A DNA stretch of 5,697 bases from Micavibrio sp. UBA7689 (GCA_002482805.1 DLGR01000009.1:1846-7542); one strand, 5' to 3'; shown: positions 1 to 5,697, numbered from the stretch's first letter. The notes: generated by a model not told the origin, from the letters alone. Made by a program: numbers and translations.

Positions 1-526
1 CCATCACGAAATCGCCGCCCGGCTTCAGAGTGCGAAAATATTCTTTTAATGTCTCTTCACGGACGATTCTGCGTTTGTGGTGTTTCTTCTTCGGCCATGG
101 GTCCGGATTCAGAATATAAATGGCCGAAAGCGACTCATCTTTCATGGAGCGGACGAGAGACACCGCATCATCCATCCAAACTTTTATATTTTTGGTTTCC
201 ATCTCGCGGATGGATTTCAGGAAGGCCGACATGCCGTTGATGAAAGGCTCCGCGCCGATATAGTTGCGGTCACCGCGCTGTTCCATCATGGCTTTCAAAT
301 GTTCGCCGTTCCCGAAACCGATTTCAAGAACGATGTCTTTTTGAGATTCAAAAAGCGAAGCGGGGTCTTGTTTGCGACTGTCGTCGACGAATTCCGGCGC
401 AATCGAAAGCGCGGGTAAAAGATTGTCCATCACTTCCTGACGCGATTGCCCCATGGCGCGCCCGAGCCTGCGTCCAAAAACGCGGCGGCTTGCTTCTTTC
501 GTGAAAGCGGCGGGAACTTTAGCCAA
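1..526 (-). CDS. trmB: tRNA (guanine-N7)-methyltransferase TrmB, 3' end cut by window edge
   Basis: TrmB transfers a methyl group from SAM to N7 of G46 in the variable loop of tRNAs, in the cytoplasm. I translated 175 codons by hand. The Rossmann SAM-binding motif LEIGFGNGEHL is at residues 67-77, the acidic GAEPF motif at 91-95, and the family signature NPDPWPKKKHHKRR at 140-153. The reading frame is still open at base 2. Family members are about 220-240 residues, so roughly the last 50-60 are missing. The start chosen is TTG at 526-524. It lies just after an in-frame stop, and the only later start, ATG at 454 (residue 25), would remove the FGRRLGR segment (17-23), which resembles the conserved N-terminus of alphaproteobacterial TrmB. 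This start overlaps the metK stop by 8 bp, and no good Shine-Dalgarno precedes it, so translational coupling to metK is inferred. The identification is very secure; the start is less so. Confidence 0.93.
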   Translation of the reverse strand, partial: MAKVPAAFTKEASRRVFGRRLGRAMGQSRQEVMDNLLPALSIAPEFVDDSRKQDPASLFESQKDIVLEIGFGNGEHLKAMMEQRGDRNYIGAEPFINGMSAFLKSIREMETKNIKVWMDDAVSLVRSMKDESLSAIYILNPDPWPKKKHHKRRIVREETLKEYFRTLKPGGDFVM

Positions 527-1721
527 GGATATCTTGCAACGGTTTTACAAGGTCCAGTTTTTCCCAGCTGAAACCACCATCAGCTTCGGGCTTGCGACCG
601 AAGTGGCCGTACGACGCCGTACGGGCGTAGATGGGGCGGTTCAGTTTCAATTGCTCGCGGATACCGCGGGGGGAAAGATCCATAACCTTGTTTATGGCTT
701 GCGCGATCTCGACTTCATCCACCGTGCCTGTGCCGTGCGTGTTGACGTACAGTGAAATCGGTTTCGAAACGCCGATGGCATAGGAAACCTGCAACGTGCA
801 TTTTTCTGCATAGCCTGCCGCTACAATGTTTTTAGCAACATAACGCGCGGCGTAAGCGGCAGAACGGTCCACCTTCGTCGGATCTTTGCCCGAGAACGCG
901 CCGCCGCCGTGAGGTGCGGAACCGCCATACGTGTCGACGATGATTTTACGTCCCGTCAAACCGGAATCGCCTACGGGGCCGCCGATAACAAAGCGTCCTG
1001 TGGGGTTGATGTAAAGTTCGTCTGGCGAAGGCATCCAGCCCGCGGGCAAAACCTTCATGATGTAGGGAATAACGATGTCGCGGATATCGTCTTGCGACAG
1101 GCCTTCATTGTGTTGCGTGGAAACGACCACGGAATTGGCGCGAACGGGTTTGCCGTTGTGATATTCCAAGGAGACTTGGCTTTTCGCATCGGGGCCGAGC
1201 ATGTTCAAGATGCCTTTATGACGGTCTTCCGCGAGCAAACGCAGAATGTCATGGCTGTACTGAATGGCGGCAGGCATCAGGTCTTCGGTTTCGTTACAGG
1301 CGTAACCGAACATGATGCCTTGGTCGCCTGCGCCTTCATCTTTACCTTCGCCTGCATCAACGCCTTGCGCGATGTCGGCAGATTGTGCGTGAACGCGGCA
1401 ATCAACCTGAACTGTTTTCCAGTGGAATTCGTCTTGCTCGTAGCCGATCTTCTTGATCGTATCGCGGGCGACTTGTTCCATGACTTCTTTGGTAACGGAT
1501 GCGGGGCCGCGCACTTCGCCGATCAGGCCGACAAAATTCGTCGTGGCGCAGGTTTCAACCGCGATGCGGGAATAGGGATCTTCGGACAGCATTCTGTCCA
1601 CGATGGCATCGGAAATCTGGTCGCAGATTTTGTCCGGGTGGCCTTCCGAAACGGATTCGCTCGTAAAGATGTAATCGGATTGCGCGGGGAGAGGCTGGGG
1701 CTTCGTGGCTTTGTTCAACAT
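519..1721 (-). CDS. metK: S-adenosylmethionine synthetase (methionine adenosyltransferase)
   Basis: MetK condenses methionine and ATP to SAM, releasing phosphate and pyrophosphate; it is a cytosolic homotetramer in most bacteria. The 400-residue protein is full length for the family (about 380-400). The ATP-binding N-terminal motif GHPDKICDQISDAIVD is at residues 27-42, the hallmark GAGDQGIMFGYA at 130-141, the GDSGLTGRK segment at 251-259, and the P-loop-like GGGAFSGKDPTKVDR at 272-286. All expected catalytic segments are intact. The SADIAQGVDAG stretch (114-124) and the YAC.ET ending of the hallmark are typical of alphaproteobacteria. The start is ATG at 1721, with AGGA at 1729-1726 only 4 nt upstream, a short but usable spacing. 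The 95-bp leader upstream is rich in inverted repeats and separates it from the XRE gene. Downstream it overlaps trmB, pairing SAM synthesis with a SAM-using enzyme. A long antisense reading frame over this gene is a coding shadow. Confidence 0.98.
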   Translation of the reverse strand: MLNKATKPQPLPAQSDYIFTSESVSEGHPDKICDQISDAIVDRMLSEDPYSRIAVETCATTNFVGLIGEVRGPASVTKEVMEQVARDTIKKIGYEQDEFHWKTVQVDCRVHAQSADIAQGVDAGEGKDEGAGDQGIMFGYACNETEDLMPAAIQYSHDILRLLAEDRHKGILNMLGPDAKSQVSLEYHNGKPVRANSVVVSTQHNEGLSQDDIRDIVIPYIMKVLPAGWMPSPDELYINPTGRFVIGGPVGDSGLTGRKIIVDTYGGSAPHGGGAFSGKDPTKVDRSAAYAARYVAKNIVAAGYAEKCTLQVSYAIGVSKPISLYVNTHGTGTVDEVEIAQAINKVMDLSPRGIREQLKLNRPIYARTASYGHFGRKPEADGGFSWEKLDLVKPLQDILG

Positions 1722-1741
1722 AAGGTCCTGCTAAAAGGTGT

Positions 1742-1769
1742 TTTACGGATAAAATCGCGTTACCGTAAA
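1742..1769 (-). repeat. Perfect 7-bp inverted repeat in the metK leader
   Basis: The arms TTTACGG and CCGTAAA (transcribed strand 1769-1763 and 1748-1742) are perfect complements separated by 14 bases, ending about 20 bases before the metK start codon. As DNA this would be a dyad about 21 bp centre to centre, a spacing compatible with a dimeric repressor bound on one face. As RNA it would be a modest hairpin just upstream of the ribosome-binding site. The sequence does not decide between the two. Confidence 0.4.
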
Positions 1770-1800
1770 CCTAATAAAGGGAGCTTTGCAACCCTTTAGG
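1770..1800 (-). terminator. Hairpin downstream of the XRE gene, possible terminator or attenuator
   Basis: TAAAGGG (1798-1792) and CCCTTTA (1781-1775) form a 7-bp stem with a 10-base loop. An extra three outer pairs (CCT at 1800-1798 with AGG at 1772-1770) are possible if one arm is bulged. It begins 17 bases after the XRE stop codon, where a terminator would be expected. The run that follows (ATTAGGTTTACGG) is a poor U-tract, so strong intrinsic termination is doubtful. It could instead act as an attenuator or RNA-stability element for metK. Confidence 0.3.
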
Positions 1801-1816
1801 TATTGAAGGGGTGCCC

Positions 1817-2281
1817 TTACTCGTCCTGATTTTTCAGGTTCTCGGCCATGCTTTTGACCAGTTTGAACAAATCTTTCCGTAACTTGGGATTTTCTATGGA
1901 ATAATAAACCCTTATCAGTTCGAGGGTCTCCTTCCGCTTCATGATATCGCCTGGGCCCTCGAAGGCCGACTGGTCGTTATCGGCAAAGCCGACATTCGCG
2001 CGATTCTCGTTCGAACCGTAATTGTCGAAGAAGAAAGACACGGGAATATCCAGAACTTTGGAAAATTCATACAGGCGGGACGCGCTCACGCGGTTGGCGC
2101 CGTTTTCGTATTTTTGAATTTGCTGGAAGGTGATGCCGACTTGTTCGGCGAGTTTTTCCTGACTGAAACCGAGAAGCGCGCGACGTTGGCGCAATTGAAC
2201 GCCTACGTGCTCATCAATAGAGTTGGCACGTCCTTTTTTCTTCGTCGGATCTTGTTTTTGCGTTTTCGTTTTCAGCAGCAT
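1817..2281 (-). CDS. XRE-family helix-turn-helix transcriptional regulator (PhrR-like)
   Basis: This is a predicted cytoplasmic DNA-binding protein of 154 residues. A basic N-terminal tail (1-20) is followed by a Cro/CI-type HTH at about 24-87: VGVQLRQRRALLGFSQEKLA is the first helix pair, and TFQQIQKYENGANRV (51-65) spans the recognition helix region. SRLYEFSKVLDIPVSFFFD follows (68-86). The C-terminal part (112-150) is charged and helical, with ETLELIRVYYSIENPKLRKD, a tail common to this alphaproteobacterial group. In Sinorhizobium a similar regulator, phrR, lies beside actA (lnt) and responds to acid and other stresses; the shared position and protein type suggest kinship, but the target genes here are unknown. 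The start is uncertain. I prefer ATG at 2281, because the likely promoter would initiate near 2292. TTG at 2296 adds five residues and would lie upstream of that transcript start. Neither has a well-spaced Shine-Dalgarno. Confidence 0.9.
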   Translation of the reverse strand: MLLKTKTQKQDPTKKKGRANSIDEHVGVQLRQRRALLGFSQEKLAEQVGITFQQIQKYENGANRVSASRLYEFSKVLDIPVSFFFDNYGSNENRANVGFADNDQSAFEGPGDIMKRKETLELIRVYYSIENPKLRKDLFKLVKSMAENLKNQDE

Positions 2282-2298
2282 CTTCCCGTTACTCAACT

Positions 2299-2326
2299 TA
2301 CATAGAAATATAAACTAAAGTGTCAA
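2299..2326 (-). promoter_or_regulatory. Probable sigma70 promoter of the XRE gene
   Basis: On the minus strand, a perfect -35 TTGACA lies at 2326-2321. A 16-bp AT-rich spacer follows, then TATGTA (2304-2299) as a weak -10. The predicted start of transcription, near 2292, leaves a leader of only about 10 bases before ATG 2281. The perfect -35, the local AT-richness and the position just upstream of the gene support it. The poor -10 limits confidence. Confidence 0.5.
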
Positions 2327-2329
2327 TGA

Positions 2330-2345
2330 GCGGTGTGATTACCGC
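2330..2345. promoter_or_regulatory. Inverted repeat abutting the XRE -35 box, candidate operator
   Basis: GCGGT (2330-2334) and ACCGC (2341-2345) are perfect complements around a 6-base centre, giving a 16-bp dyad. It sits 4 bases upstream of the -35 hexamer of the XRE promoter. XRE/Cro-type repressors usually bind short dyads of about this size and often regulate themselves, so autoregulation is a fair guess. No second copy was noticed upstream of metK, and binding is not demonstrated. Confidence 0.3.
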
Positions 2346-2390
2346 AAAGCGAGGTTAGCAAATGCCCACTTGGGTATGCAAGCAGTGTTT

Positions 2391-2401
2391 TCTTATATAA
2401 G
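2391..2401. repeat. TCTTATATAAG repeat, copy 1 (lnt-XRE gap)
   Basis: This 11-base element contains the perfect palindrome CTTATATAAG. It lies 12 bases past the lnt stop codon, next to AAGCTT and CTTAAG palindromes in the most AT-rich part of the 117-bp intergenic gap. A second copy lies 98 bp away inside the 3' end of lnt. It could be a protein-binding site, or simply AT-rich low-complexity sequence. Confidence 0.35.
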
Positions 2402-2413
2402 CTTAAGAATATA

Positions 2414-3967
2414 TCAAGCCCGCAGGCGCAACGCGATTCGCGTCATTAATATGAGCGCGACGAGCGGCATTAATATCTGGAAGAGATATCTTATATAAGA
2501 AGATCGTTGCGAAATGGGTTCGGGAAGATAGGTCGTGATGGCGGCTTCTTCAAAAATTTCCGCTTTGTCCACGACACGTCCCAGCGGATCAACCACCGCG
2601 GAAATTCCCGTATTCGCCGCACGGACAATCGGAATTCCTTCTTCGATTGCACGTAAACGCGTTTGCGCGAAATGCTGATAAGGTCCTGCGCTTTTGCCAT
2701 ACCAGCCGTCATTCGTGACGTTGACCATCCAAAGCGGCGCATCATTCCCGCGCTTTACCACTTCATCCGGGAAAATAACTTCGTAGCAGATAAGCGGGCT
2801 GAACGAAGGTAAGGCAGGATGCTTGATCGTCTCCACACCAATACCGGGTTGAAAACCTTTAAACGCAACGACAGGTTTCAAGGGAATGTATTTTTGAAAC
2901 GGAACGAATTCACCATAAGGAACCAGATGATATTTATCGTAGACGTCGATGGATGAAAGGCGCTCGTTCAGCAAAATCATACTGTTGCTGAAAACCGTTT
3001 CGTTATCTTCGTTCGCATAACGGCGAAGAACGCCCGTGGCCAGAAAAGTCTCCGAATCGTAACTGGAAAGAATGGCGCGAATGCGGTCCATGTTTTCGGG
3101 TTTGTTGTATATGGCGGGTGAAATTGCGGTTTCCGGCCAGACGATGACGATGGATTTTGGTTTGGGATCGGCAAAGAACGCGTCTTTGGACAGGCTGGTA
3201 ATTTTCAGGAAATTTTCCTGAACCGCAACCGGGTCCCATTTCATGTTCTGCGGAATGTTCGGTTGCGCCACGACGATACCGACATCTTTGTTGAAAGTTT
3301 GTGGAGTGTGATCAAGTCGGTAATCGCCGCCGATATATGTGAGCGCCATGGTTGCAACCACCAAAGCGGCCAAACCGGTTTTGATTTTAAGGGCGTCTTT
3401 GGAAAGAATAAGGAAGCCCGCCATCGCACACCAGAGAACGCTGACGAATGTCAAACCATAGGCACCTATATAATGTGTGGCCTGCGCCATCGGCAGATGG
3501 TCCGCCCAGACATAGCCGTAAAGGTTCCAAGGAAAACCTGTGAAGGCGTGTCCGCGCGACCATTCGGAAAATGTCAGGAAGAAACAAAAGGCGAGAAAGC
3601 CTTTGAGTGTTTTGGGATCGGCGGCTTTGTGCGCGATGGAAAGGTAGGTTCCGGTGAATAGCGCGAGCAAGGTAGGAAGCCCGATGACGGAAATCGGCCA
3701 TACCCATTTGAATTCATTGCCTTCAACCAGAAGCGCGTTACCGATCCACCAAAGTCCCGTTACGAAATAGCCGAGCGCGAAAAAGAATCCAACGCCCCAT
3801 GCGCCTTTCATACCGTTGGTTTGCGACCACAGCCAATAAAGCGCGGAGAGTCCGACAAACATGCAGGGGAAAAAGGACACCGGTGATTGCGCGAACGCAG
3901 AAACCCAGCCCGCCAAAACGGCGGCGGCAAAAAAGAGAATGTTTTGTAAGGGCTTCGGCAATTGCAT
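2414..3967 (-). CDS. lnt: Apolipoprotein N-acyltransferase
   Basis: Lnt is an inner-membrane enzyme that transfers a fatty acyl chain from phospholipid to the free amino group of the N-terminal cysteine of lipoproteins, the last step of lipoprotein maturation. The 517 residues match the family's usual 500-540. An N-terminal hydrophobic half has several membrane segments (about 9-27, 30-48, 57-75, 88-112, 121-134, 162-189, 198-213). It contains the conserved RGHAFTGFPWNLYGY stretch (138-152). A periplasmic nitrilase-like domain follows (about 228-480), and a final membrane helix at about 491-510. The catalytic triad is visible: E279 in WPETAISP, K345 in YDKYHLVPYGEF (with E353), and C394 in LICYEVIFP. 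NDGWYGKS is at 419-426. ATG 3967 is 33 bp after corC with no clear Shine-Dalgarno. The gene ends the phoH-ybeY-corC-lnt cluster; rhizobial actA is the equivalent gene. Confidence 0.97.
   Translation of the reverse strand: MQLPKPLQNILFFAAAVLAGWVSAFAQSPVSFFPCMFVGLSALYWLWSQTNGMKGAWGVGFFFALGYFVTGLWWIGNALLVEGNEFKWVWPISVIGLPTLLALFTGTYLSIAHKAADPKTLKGFLAFCFFLTFSEWSRGHAFTGFPWNLYGYVWADHLPMAQATHYIGAYGLTFVSVLWCAMAGFLILSKDALKIKTGLAALVVATMALTYIGGDYRLDHTPQTFNKDVGIVVAQPNIPQNMKWDPVAVQENFLKITSLSKDAFFADPKPKSIVIVWPETAISPAIYNKPENMDRIRAILSSYDSETFLATGVLRRYANEDNETVFSNSMILLNERLSSIDVYDKYHLVPYGEFVPFQKYIPLKPVVAFKGFQPGIGVETIKHPALPSFSPLICYEVIFPDEVVKRGNDAPLWMVNVTNDGWYGKSAGPYQHFAQTRLRAIEEGIPIVRAANTGISAVVDPLGRVVDKAEIFEEAAITTYLPEPISQRSSYIRYLFQILMPLVALILMTRIALRLRA
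2489..2500. repeat. TCTTATATAAGA palindrome, copy 2 (within lnt 3' end)
   Basis: This is a perfect 12-bp palindrome inside the coding sequence for the last membrane segment of Lnt (SSYIRYLF region). It shares 11 consecutive bases with the copy at 2391-2401, in the same orientation, 98 bp apart. It is more AT-rich than the surrounding codons, which is why it stands out. Any function is unproven. Confidence 0.35.
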
Positions 3968-4000
3968 CGGATCGTTTATAGATCAAACTGCGGCGGGAAA

Positions 4001-4939
4001 CTAGACCTCGTCGGAATGGGATAGAACGGGAAGGTTTCTCAGGCGCAGGCGGTTGATACGGCGTGCATCCGCATCCAAAACTTCTATCACCATACCTGAA
4101 GAATGCTTGAAGCTTTCGCCGCGTTTCGGGATATGGCCCGCCAGATGGAAGGTAAGGCCGCCCAGTGTGTCGATATCTTCACGTTCGTCCGAATCTAGGA
4201 ATCGACCGTAACGGTCTTCAAAATCCTCGATATCGATACGCGCATCCGCAATGACGGAGCCGTCGGATTTTTCGATCACCTGCGGCTGGTCTTCGTTATC
4301 GAATTCATCTTCGATGTCACCGACGATGGCTTCGATAACGTCATTGAGCGTCACAAGTCCATCGATGCCGCCATGTTCGTCCACGACCATGGCCATGTGT
4401 TTTTTGTCTTCACGCATCGTAAGGAACAATTCCATGAGCGGAATGCCGGGGCTGACAATCAACGCTTCACGCGACATTTCCCTGAAATTTACGGGCTTGC
4501 TGTCCAGCAAAGCGCCCAGCACATCCTTGATATGAAGCATGCCGACGATTTTATCTAGGTCTTGTTCGTAAACGGGAAGGCGGCTGAATTGTTTTTCGCG
4601 CATGATTTCGCGCAAATCTTCGACTGTTGCATCTTGCTCGATCGCCACGATATCGGCGCGCGGGATCATGACGTCGTAAACTTTCAGATCGCGTGTTTTG
4701 AGAACGTTGGCGATGAGTTCTTTTTGACTGTCCGCCGACACATCGTCGTGGTCGACCTCTTTGAGCTCTTCAATATATTCGTCGATCGCTTCTTGAAGGT
4801 GGTTCGTGTTCGAGGCTTTGCCGCGCACGAAACCTTTGAGCCAACCCATAGCGCGGGCCTTGGCTCTTTTTTCTTCGACGGCGGTAGGGGGGGATTCCGT
4901 TGATGATCCGCCGTTACGCGGGTGTTCGTCATCTGACAT
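4001..4939 (-). CDS. corC: CorC/YbeX-type CBS-domain protein (HlyC/CorC family)
   Basis: This is a cytoplasmic member of the HlyC/CorC family. Its relatives are linked to magnesium/cobalt efflux (CorC) and, for YbeX, to ribosome metabolism; the exact biochemical role is unsettled. The 312 residues show a charged N-terminal region (1-80), a first CBS motif (about 86-145, VYDVMIPRADIVAI to MLHIKDVLGALL), and a second (about 156-212, MAMVVDEHGGIDGLVTLNDV). The C-terminal CorC_HlyC domain spans about 227-303 (DTLGGLTFHLAGHIPKRGE). The N-terminal DUF21 membrane domain found in larger relatives is absent, as in YbeX. Paired CBS motifs usually bind adenine nucleotides. I chose ATG 4939 because MSDDEHP fits family-type acidic starts and AGAGG lies at 4954-4950, a rather long 10-base spacing. 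ATG 4975 would add 12 unconserved residues and overlap ybeY, and ATG 4948 is also possible. It lies 16 bp after ybeY and 33 bp before lnt. Confidence 0.93.
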   Translation of the reverse strand: MSDDEHPRNGGSSTESPPTAVEEKRAKARAMGWLKGFVRGKASNTNHLQEAIDEYIEELKEVDHDDVSADSQKELIANVLKTRDLKVYDVMIPRADIVAIEQDATVEDLREIMREKQFSRLPVYEQDLDKIVGMLHIKDVLGALLDSKPVNFREMSREALIVSPGIPLMELFLTMREDKKHMAMVVDEHGGIDGLVTLNDVIEAIVGDIEDEFDNEDQPQVIEKSDGSVIADARIDIEDFEDRYGRFLDSDEREDIDTLGGLTFHLAGHIPKRGESFKHSSGMVIEVLDADARRINRLRLRNLPVLSHSDEV

Positions 4940-4955
4940 TATTAGCATGCCTCTA

Positions 4956-5480
4956 TCATGCCATAGACAACCCATCCATGTAAGGGTTTTGAATATTCAT
5001 TTTCTGTAATATCCGAATTTCCAACGTTTCCATGTTGGTCGCTTCGTCATCATCCTGATGATCATACCCCAAAAGATGGAGCGTTCCATGTACAATCATA
5101 TGGGTGAAATGGTCTTTAAAAAACTTGTCCTGTTCTTTGGCTTCTCGATCAAGTGTCTGATAAGACAAGATAATATCTCCAAGAGGGTAGGGCTCACCCT
5201 TGGGAACGGGCGTATCAGCGTCTATTGCGGCAAAGGACAGGACATTGGTGGGCTTGTCCATATTCCGGTAGGTACGGTTAAGGACCTGAATCAGGTCGTC
5301 ATTGGCGAGTACGATAGACACCTCGAGGGCGCGGTCTCTTAAGATTTTGGGCAAAACCGCCATTTCCAGTGTGTGCGTCATGGCCGTGCGGGCGATAGAT
5401 TCCACGTCCAGATGGGACGCTTTCCATTCCGGTTCGGAGATGGTGACGTCTATTTCCGAGATCCTATTTACGGCGGTCAT
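4956..5480 (-). CDS. ybeY: Endoribonuclease YbeY (rRNA maturation factor)
   Basis: YbeY is a zinc-dependent single-strand endoribonuclease that works in 16S rRNA 3'-end maturation and ribosome quality control in the cytoplasm. The 174-residue protein is normal in length. The metal-binding signature HGTLHLLGYDH occupies residues 131-141 and supplies the three expected histidines (131, 135, 141). NRTYRNMDKPTNVLSF (68-83) is the other conserved block, and PLGDIILS (99-106) precedes the metal site. The start is ATG 5480: the following ISEIDVTISEPEW matches the usual first strand of the family, so little or no N-terminus can be missing. The start codon lies inside the phoH 3' end (17-bp overlap), with a GAAG stretch just upstream, which suggests translational coupling. 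This fits the common phoH-ybeY pairing, in which the ATPase and nuclease are thought to act together. Confidence 0.97.
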   Translation of the reverse strand: MTAVNRISEIDVTISEPEWKASHLDVESIARTAMTHTLEMAVLPKILRDRALEVSIVLANDDLIQVLNRTYRNMDKPTNVLSFAAIDADTPVPKGEPYPLGDIILSYQTLDREAKEQDKFFKDHFTHMIVHGTLHLLGYDHQDDDEATNMETLEIRILQKMNIQNPYMDGLSMA

Positions 5481-5697
5481 GGTCTTCGTAAGCGGCTATG
5501 ATTTTGCCCACCAGTTTGTGGCGGACAACATCGGCTTTGTCAAAATGTATGAAGGCGACTTCAGGGACGTTTCGAAGGATATCGATCGCTTCCGACAGAC
5601 CCGACTTCGTGCCGTTCGGCAAATCGGTTTGCGTCGGATCGCCGTTGATTACCATGCGCGCGTTTTCGCCCATACGGGTCAGGAACATTTTCATCTG
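5464..5697 (-). CDS. phoH: PhoH-family ATPase (YbeZ), C-terminal end only
   Basis: The last 77 codons and the TAG stop are present; the rest lies beyond the right edge. The visible part begins QMKMFLTRMGENARMVINGD and includes GDPTQTDLP, the conserved sensor-like strand and loop following Walker B in PhoH/YbeZ proteins (E. coli type GDP.Q.DLP). It continues through SGLSEAIDILR to a closing FDKADVVRHKLVGKIIAAYE segment. Both segments are diagnostic of the chromosomal ybeZ type. These proteins are cytosolic P-loop ATPases related to RNA helicases and are functionally tied to YbeY. Walker A and B are not in the window, so integrity cannot be judged. The gene ends inside ybeY. By analogy with other proteobacteria, miaB may lie upstream, but that is not visible. 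Confidence 0.95.
   Translation of the reverse strand, partial: QMKMFLTRMGENARMVINGDPTQTDLPNGTKSGLSEAIDILRNVPEVAFIHFDKADVVRHKLVGKIIAAYEDHDRRK

Larger units (their letters stand above)
1722..1816 (-). promoter_or_regulatory. metK leader / intergenic region with several inverted repeats
   Basis: This is the whole gap between the XRE stop and the metK start. On the transcribed strand it carries, in order: AAGGG-CAC-CCCTT (1818-1806, overlapping the XRE stop codon); TAAAGGG and CCCTTTA (1798-1792 and 1781-1775); TTTACGG and CCGTAAA (1769-1763 and 1748-1742); a CACCTTTTAG stretch (1740-1731); and the ribosome-binding AGGA (1729-1726). Several purine-rich arms can pair with more than one pyrimidine-rich arm, so alternative folds are possible. 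A weak sigma70-like pair, TTTACG (1769-1764) and TAAAAC (18-bp spacer, 1745-1740), lies inside the second hairpin. I do not recognise a SAM-II, SAM-V or SAM/SAH riboswitch consensus here, although metK genes are known targets of such RNAs. A regulatory role is inference. Confidence 0.4.

Noticed and set aside
77..418. Plus-strand open frame of 113 codons at the left edge
   Set aside because: The minus strand here encodes TrmB with its SAM motif and PDPWPKK signature, so this is an antisense shadow.
909..1799. Open reading frame of 296 codons on the plus strand
   Set aside because: It is wholly antisense to metK and its leader. Its translation has no recognisable domain, and the opposite strand encodes an unmistakable, complete MetK.
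1722..1816. Known SAM-II or SAM/SAH riboswitch upstream of metK
   Set aside because: The consensus core segments I know for these classes are not recognisable, so I list only an uncharacterised leader.
2346..2385. Short CCCA-CT-TGGG inverted repeat after lnt as a terminator
   Set aside because: The stem has only 4 bp with a 2-base loop and no U-tract, too weak for intrinsic termination.
3968..4000. Two GATC sites 11 bp apart in the corC-lnt gap, as a possible regulatory element
   Set aside because: Two four-base matches carry little information, no promoter or hairpin of note is present, and Dam-type GATC control is not typical of Alphaproteobacteria.
4562..4903. Plus-strand open frame of 113 codons
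   Set aside because: It is antisense to the conserved CBS region of CorC, with no start signal or domain of its own.
4940..4975. Upstream corC start at ATG 4975
   Set aside because: The 12 extra residues are encoded partly within the ybeY end, look unlike family N-termini, and lack a suitably placed ribosome-binding site.

Overview
The window looks like a housekeeping segment of an alphaproteobacterial chromosome with roughly even base composition. All seven genes are transcribed leftwards (minus strand). The assignment rests on three observations. MetK carries the SADIAQGVDAG...GDQGIMFGYAC..ET signature style of alphaproteobacteria. A short XRE-type regulator sits between lnt and metK, an arrangement known from rhizobia and relatives. 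TrmB has the FGRRLGR-type N-terminus. I cannot place it below class level; the moderate GC would fit an uncultured or Micavibrio-like lineage as well as others, and that is a guess.

In transcription order (right to left): the C-terminal end of phoH (ybeZ, 5464-5697); ybeY (4956-5480), whose start overlaps the phoH stop; corC/ybeX (start best placed at 4939); and lnt (2414-3967). This is the conserved phoH-ybeY-corC-lnt cluster. It links a PhoH-type ATPase and the YbeY endoribonuclease (rRNA maturation and ribosome quality control) to a CBS-domain protein and apolipoprotein N-acyltransferase. After an AT-rich 117-bp gap with a recognisable promoter comes a 154-residue XRE-family helix-turn-helix regulator (1817-2281). 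A 95-bp intergenic leader full of inverted repeats follows, then metK (519-1721, S-adenosylmethionine synthetase). trmB (tRNA m7G46 methyltransferase) starts at a TTG inside the end of metK and runs off the left edge of the window.

Functionally the left half is a SAM block: metK makes SAM and the overlapping trmB consumes it. The right half is an RNA/envelope maintenance operon. The regulator between them probably has its own promoter (TTGACA at 2326-2321) and a flanking dyad that could be an autoregulatory operator.

No mobile element, CRISPR array, tRNA or rRNA was seen. I found no evidence of a new multi-gene system. The best leads are the metK leader, with its alternately pairable AAGGG/CCCTT segments, and the control region of the XRE gene.
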